Under the pieces are notes generated by a model. That model saw only the letters and a list, made by a program, of their open reading frames with translations. It made no database searches and was not told the origin of the DNA. The position numbers and the translations under genes are program-made. From assembly GCA_030156255.1 (NCBI GenBank), contig JASGMV010000011.1, positions 1-64,000 on the forward strand: a stretch of DNA of 64,000 bases, written 5' to 3'. Source of the stretch: Desulfovibrionales bacterium. GTDB taxonomy: Bacteria; Desulfobacterota; Desulfovibrionia; Desulfovibrionales; Desulfovibrionaceae. Shown piece after piece: positions 60,442 through 64,000 of this stretch (positions are counted from its first letter, which is position 1; every line of letters starts with the position of its first letter).

Positions 60442-61554
60442 ATGGGAGCGATGCGCAAGACCATGTTGATTTTTCTTGCATGTATTGTTGTTCTGCTGGT
60501 CTCCGGCTGCCTCTATCTGCGGCAGGAGAAGTTCGGCAGGCTGCCCGAAGGGGATCGTCTCGTTACGCTCCAGCAATCCCCCAACTACTGGGGCGGGCGG
60601 TTCCACAATCAGGTCGAAATCAAGGAGATCGTAAAAGGCGGGTCGTCCTTTTTCACCTTCATCAAGTTTTTTTTCCACCCAAAAGACAACCCCGAACCGC
60701 CCGGCCCCCCGCCCGTGGTGAAGACGGACCTGAAGGCTCTCGACAAGAACAGAGACGTGGTGGTCTGGTTGGGCCATTCCTCCTACTTTATCCAGCTCGG
60801 CGGCAGGACGTTTCTGATCGATCCGGTCTTCAGCGCCTACGCCTCCCCTTTCTTTTTCAGCACCAGGGCGTTCAAGGGGACCAATATCTACACGGCCGAG
60901 GACATGCCGGATGTCGACTACCTGCTCATCTCCCACGACCACTGGGACCATCTGGACTACGACACCGTCATGGCGTTGCGGCCGAAGACCCGGCATGTGG
61001 TCGCCGGGCTCGGCGTGGGTGAGCATTTCGCCCGTTGGGGCTTTCCGGACGAGATGGTTCGCGAGGCGGACTGGGACGCGTCCGTCAACCTGGAAGAGGG
61101 CGTTGCGATTCACGTGCTGACCGCGCGCCACTTTTCAGGGCGCTGGCTGGACAGGAACAGGACCCTGTGGGTCTCCTTCGCCCTGGAGACGCCGTCGCGC
61201 CGTATCTACTACAGCGGGGACAGCGGATACGGGCCGCACTTCAAGGCCTTGGGAGAGAGGTTTGGAGGCTTCGATTTGGCCCTGCTGGACAGCGGCCAAT
61301 ACAACGAAGCCTGGCCCTGCGTGCATATGACGCCCGAGCAGTCCGTCCAGGCGGCCGAGGACCTGCGCGCCAAGGCCGCCTTGCCGTCCCATGCAGGCAA
61401 GTTCAGCATCGCCTACCATTCGTGGGACGACCCTTTCAAACGGTTCGCCAAGGCGAGCGAGGGGAAGCCGTTCCGGCTCGTCACCCCCAGGATCGGCGAA
61501 GTGGTGGATCTGACGGACCGGGAGCAGACCTTCCAGCCTTGGTGGACGTTGTGA
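60442..61554 (+). CDS. Lipoprotein MBL-fold metallo-hydrolase (RomA/NAPE-PLD-like)
   Basis: Protein of 370 residues. A lipoprotein signal (FLACIVVLLVSGC) is followed by a metallo-beta-lactamase fold: WLGHSSYFIQLGGRTFLIDPV, metal ligands SHDHWDHLDYDTV, DSGQYNEAWPCVHMTPEQ and the late His in LPSHAGKF. The spacing and the HSSYF motif are those of the RomA/NAPE-phospholipase D-like group. Substrate unknown; periplasmic location is inferred. ATG at 60442 has GGGGGG upstream; ATG at 60412 would spoil the signal peptide. Confidence 0.9.
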   Translation: MGAMRKTMLIFLACIVVLLVSGCLYLRQEKFGRLPEGDRLVTLQQSPNYWGGRFHNQVEIKEIVKGGSSFFTFIKFFFHPKDNPEPPGPPPVVKTDLKALDKNRDVVVWLGHSSYFIQLGGRTFLIDPVFSAYASPFFFSTRAFKGTNIYTAEDMPDVDYLLISHDHWDHLDYDTVMALRPKTRHVVAGLGVGEHFARWGFPDEMVREADWDASVNLEEGVAIHVLTARHFSGRWLDRNRTLWVSFALETPSRRIYYSGDSGYGPHFKALGERFGGFDLALLDSGQYNEAWPCVHMTPEQSVQAAEDLRAKAALPSHAGKFSIAYHSWDDPFKRFAKASEGKPFRLVTPRIGEVVDLTDREQTFQPWWTL

Positions 61555-61798
61555 CCTTATGGCGTTCAACCGGGCGACATGCTCCGGAGTCGTCTGAACG
61601 CCTCCTCCCCCACGAAAATTGCAAGCGCGGACTGGCCGAGTTCGCCGATTCTTCAAACTCGTTGAGCTCCTTTTGCGCCTGTCGATCCAGAGTGTTTCGT
61701 TTCCCGGGTGCGAAAATATCGACAGGGGAACTTGCAAGTTTGCCTGACAAAACATATCTCTTGCGCATGTATGGCCCGCCGGAGCAACGTTCCTCTCT
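61555..61798. other. Non-coding stretch before the marR remnant
   Basis: No gene is supported. The stretch has open frames on both strands without recognisable features; CCTGTCGAT (61678-61686) recurs inverted as ATCGACAGG (61717-61725) and could form a stem. Confidence 0.35.
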
Positions 61799-62065
61799 CG
61801 ACGCCATCGGCCAGGGAGCTGATGCTGGCCGAGCGCCAGCTGCAGCGCCCCTGCGAACAGAATCCAACCCCGACGAGCTTTCCCTGCCTCAGCCGTGGCC
61901 TTGGCCCGCTTGAATGACAACGGGTCGGCTGGCGTTGCGGACTTGGCGCGCAGGGAATCGGTCAGGCCTCAGTCCATGGGCGCGACCCTCGCCGCTTTGG
62001 AGCGGGAAGGGCTGGTGCGACTCCTGACCCCCACCTCATTTCAACAAGCAGCCGGCAATGAATAA
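61799..62065 (+). pseudogene. MarR-family repressor broken by frameshifts
   Basis: Pieces of one MarR protein appear in order in different frames: AIGQ, then ELMLAERQLQRP, then LRTESNPDELSLPQ, then AVALARLNDNGSAGVADLA leading to VRPQSMGATLAALEREGLVR, the recognition helix region. At least three frameshifts (near 61813, 61848 and 61890) separate them, and after GLVR the wing and C-terminal dimer helix are missing before the stop. MarR genes commonly precede the efflux pump they repress, as here. Confidence 0.8.
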
Positions 62066-62110
62066 CGATTTTTCCGCCGCAACGCCTTTCGGCCTCATGA
62101 GAGCACGTCA

Positions 62111-63442
62111 ATGAGCGGTACGTTTCGCTCCCTCAAAGGGCACAATTACAAACTCTGGGCCGGCGCCGCCCTGGTCTCCAACGTGGGGACTTGGATGCAA
62201 CGCGCGGCCCAGGACTGGCTTGTGCTCGCACAGTTGACCAACAACAACGCCACGGCCTTGGGCGTCGTCATGGCCCTGCAATTCGGACCGCAGGTCTTTC
62301 TGCTTCCGCTCACCGGGTACGTGGCCGACACCTTCGACCGCCGCAAGATACTTTTCATTACCCAAGGCGGCCTTGGGCTTCTGGCCCTGGTCCTCGGTTC
62401 TCTCGTCGTCACCGGCCATGTGCAGCTTTGGCACGTGTATCTGTGCGCGTTGTTGCTGGGCTGCATTGCGGCCTTCGACATACCGACTAGGCAGACGTTC
62501 ATCGCCGAATTGGTGGGGGACAAGGACTTGGCCAACGCCGTGGCGCTTAATTCTACGTCCTTTCACTGCGCGCGCATGCTCGGCCCGGCCATAGCAGGCG
62601 TGCTCATCGCCTCCATCGGGACGGGATGGGTGTTTTTGATCAACGGCGTGTCGTTTTCCACGGTGCTTTGCGCTTTGGCCCTTATCCGTGTCCGGGAACT
62701 GCACCGAAGCAAGCGGGAGGCGCGCACACGCGTGAATCTGCTGGAGGGATTCCGCTACGTCTGGAATCGCCCCGACCTGAAGGTCGTGCTGGTGATGATC
62801 TTTTTGTTGGGGGCGTTCGGTCTGAACTTCCAGCTGTTCATCTCCACCATGGCGGTGGGCGTGTTCAATGTCGGCGCGGGCCAATACGGGCTGCTGACCT
62901 CTGTCATGGCCGTGGGCTCGGTTCTTGGCGCGCTTTACGCCGCAGGGCGTGAACGTCCCACGATTCCCACATTGACCGTGGCGGCGGCCATGTTCGGCCT
63001 GGGCTGCGCCCTTGCCTCCATCATGCCCAGCTACCTGCTTTTTGCACTTTCCCTGGCGCCCATCGGGCTTTTCGCGCAGATTCTCACCACCTCCACCAAC
63101 AGCCTCATGCAGCTCTCCACCACTCCCGAGATGCGCGGCCGGGTCATCGCCATCACCTTTGCGGTGTTTATGGGCTCAACGCCGCTCGGCAGCCTCATCG
63201 AAGGATGGGTGGCGGACATTCTGAGTCCTCGTTGGGCGCTGTCTCTGGCAGCCGCCGCGGGATTCTCCTCGGTGGCCGTCGGCGTGGGGTATCTGCTGAA
63301 ACATCGCCATGCGCAGCCGCGATACAAGATAAAAACCGCTCCTGTCCGGATGAAGGCGGAGAGCCCGTCGCAACCACCTCCCGGTACGGGAGAACTGGCG
63401 GCTTCCCGGCAACATACGTGGCGAGGCGACGGGCGCAATTGA
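62111..63442 (+). CDS. MFS transporter of the DHA3/EntS type
   Basis: Twelve-helix exporter of 443 residues. It begins LKGHNYKLWAGAALVSNVGTWMQRAAQDWLV, a hallmark of the EntS/DHA3 group, with motif A GYVADTFDRRKILFITQG, DIPTRQTFIAELVGDKDLANA and ISTMAVGVFNVGAGQYGLL. The C-terminal ~45 residues are polar. Such pumps export siderophores or drugs. Its likely repressor gene just upstream is broken, so expression may be unregulated. Confidence 0.92.
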   Translation: MSGTFRSLKGHNYKLWAGAALVSNVGTWMQRAAQDWLVLAQLTNNNATALGVVMALQFGPQVFLLPLTGYVADTFDRRKILFITQGGLGLLALVLGSLVVTGHVQLWHVYLCALLLGCIAAFDIPTRQTFIAELVGDKDLANAVALNSTSFHCARMLGPAIAGVLIASIGTGWVFLINGVSFSTVLCALALIRVRELHRSKREARTRVNLLEGFRYVWNRPDLKVVLVMIFLLGAFGLNFQLFISTMAVGVFNVGAGQYGLLTSVMAVGSVLGALYAAGRERPTIPTLTVAAAMFGLGCALASIMPSYLLFALSLAPIGLFAQILTTSTNSLMQLSTTPEMRGRVIAITFAVFMGSTPLGSLIEGWVADILSPRWALSLAAAAGFSSVAVGVGYLLKHRHAQPRYKIKTAPVRMKAESPSQPPPGTGELAASRQHTWRGDGRN

Positions 63443-64000
63443 ATTTTTACACTCCCAGCCGGAATTGAGCAGCCGTTGTCTGCGTGGAAGAAGAATGAAC
63501 GGATGCAGTTATTTTTTCCAATCTGTTTTATTTTTGAATTTTCTTGAGGTTAGGGAAGGTCGGCAAGACCGGAAGAGCGATGCGCAGGTTCCTCCGTTGG
63601 GGGTATTTGCGTTTTGAAGATCGCCCATGATTTTGCTTTATTGAATTTGCGTCTGAACGTCCGATCTTGTGTTTTCGCAGATCCCTCCGGACGTAATTAT
63701 AAAAAAAACGGTATGATACGCCAAAAATGAAGCGGCTTCAGGCAGGGAGGCGTTCAGGTAGGGATTGCCGGTGTGCAGTATCCGCCTCTTGAACGTATTG
63801 GCATTCTGTGGGAATATGCGGTCCATGCGGAAATGCATGCGAGCGGGCCATAGGTTGCCTGCTCTGGAGGCCGGAGAGTATCGGAAAGATTTTAACTGAT
63901 AAAAGGTTGAAATGTTCTGCGAGGATACGCCTGTAAAACATGACGGCGAGAAGCCTGGGGGCGGGCTGCTCCCGTGATTACGCAAGATTTTCCACGTGAC
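63443..64000. other. Right-edge region without a recognised gene
   Basis: No gene is supported over the last 560 bases. The base composition drops toward A/T, with runs such as A8 near 63702. A minus-strand open frame (63638 to beyond 63985) has no recognisable motif and no ribosome site. A block similar to the dispersed repeat (GGCGGGCTGCTCC near 63961, then TTA and GCAAG) lies at the very end. Confidence 0.4.

Noticed and set aside
63638-63985. Minus-strand open frame at the right edge
   Set aside because: Composition is not protein-like, no ribosome site is seen, and it overlaps the repeat-like block; it might be part of a gene beyond the window but nothing supports it.
1-64000. tRNA, rRNA, CRISPR arrays and intact insertion sequences
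   Set aside because: Scanned by eye on both strands for T-loop motifs, regularly spaced repeats and transposase motifs; none was convincing. A covariance-model search would be decisive for small RNAs.

Overview
The window is a GC-rich, tightly packed bacterial chromosome segment with no rRNA, tRNA, CRISPR array or intact insertion sequence that I could find. Gram-negative traits (heptose kinase of LPS synthesis, an outer-membrane barrel, several lipoproteins, MltD) combine with a motA-motB-motB2-fliL-fliN-fliO-fliP-fliQ block and an epimerase-parS-parA-parB-heptose kinase block. Together they suggest a deltaproteobacterium (Desulfobacterota), most likely of the Desulfovibrionales. That placement is inference from gene order and protein style, not from a marker gene comparison.

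Layout. 1-2.7 kb: lytic transglycosylase MltD and rRNA methyltransferase RlmB, divergent. 2.65-8.5 kb: a minus-strand flagellar motor/export operon headed by yggS. It carries one MotA, two MotB-type proteins and a FliN whose N-terminal motif is repeated five times. 8.7-11.2 kb: a minus-strand operon of an unknown protein, a K+ channel with a TrkA-N domain, and a separate cyclic-nucleotide-binding protein. 11.4-12.5 kb: SPOR lipoprotein and an IHF/HU protein. 13-19.3 kb: sugar epimerase, a perfect parS site, parA, an antisense zinc-ribbon gene, parB, heptose-7-P kinase, and a GAF-PP2C phosphatase with its STAS partner. 19.4-28.5 kb: DUF1992 protein, secreted beta-propeller, phosphofructokinase, a bacterial cereblon-like CULT-domain protein, an orphan CbiM, an ABC-2 exporter, a fused MsrA-MsrB lipoprotein and a CBS-pair protein.

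28.6-45.7 kb is a run of small accessory units: AhpD-like protein with a divergent LysR; outer-membrane protein; RhlE helicase; TypA; secreted helical protein; DMT exporter with divergent ArgP-like regulator; a YqjD/YqjE/YqjK-type membrane trio; VOC protein with a methyltransferase/C_GCAxxG fusion; cyclophilin; MFS; serine hydrolase; and an orphan gene behind a Fur-box-like promoter. 45.9-54.7 kb: histidine kinase - REC - REC-HD-GYP signalling operon, topA-era, and a PAS histidine kinase. 55-57.5 kb: a Lon-family protease. 57.5-63.4 kb: two MFS efflux pumps, each beside a decayed gene. A YqhC-type regulator faces the remnant of an iron-dependent alcohol dehydrogenase, and a MarR repressor broken by frameshifts precedes the last pump. 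A lipoprotein metallo-beta-lactamase-fold hydrolase lies between them.

Most notable: the CULT-domain protein with its full tri-tryptophan pocket; the FliN motif array; the split cyclic-nucleotide/K+ channel operon; the antisense zinc-ribbon gene inside parAB; the Fur-box orphan gene; and a diverged intergenic repeat present at two sites, perhaps three.
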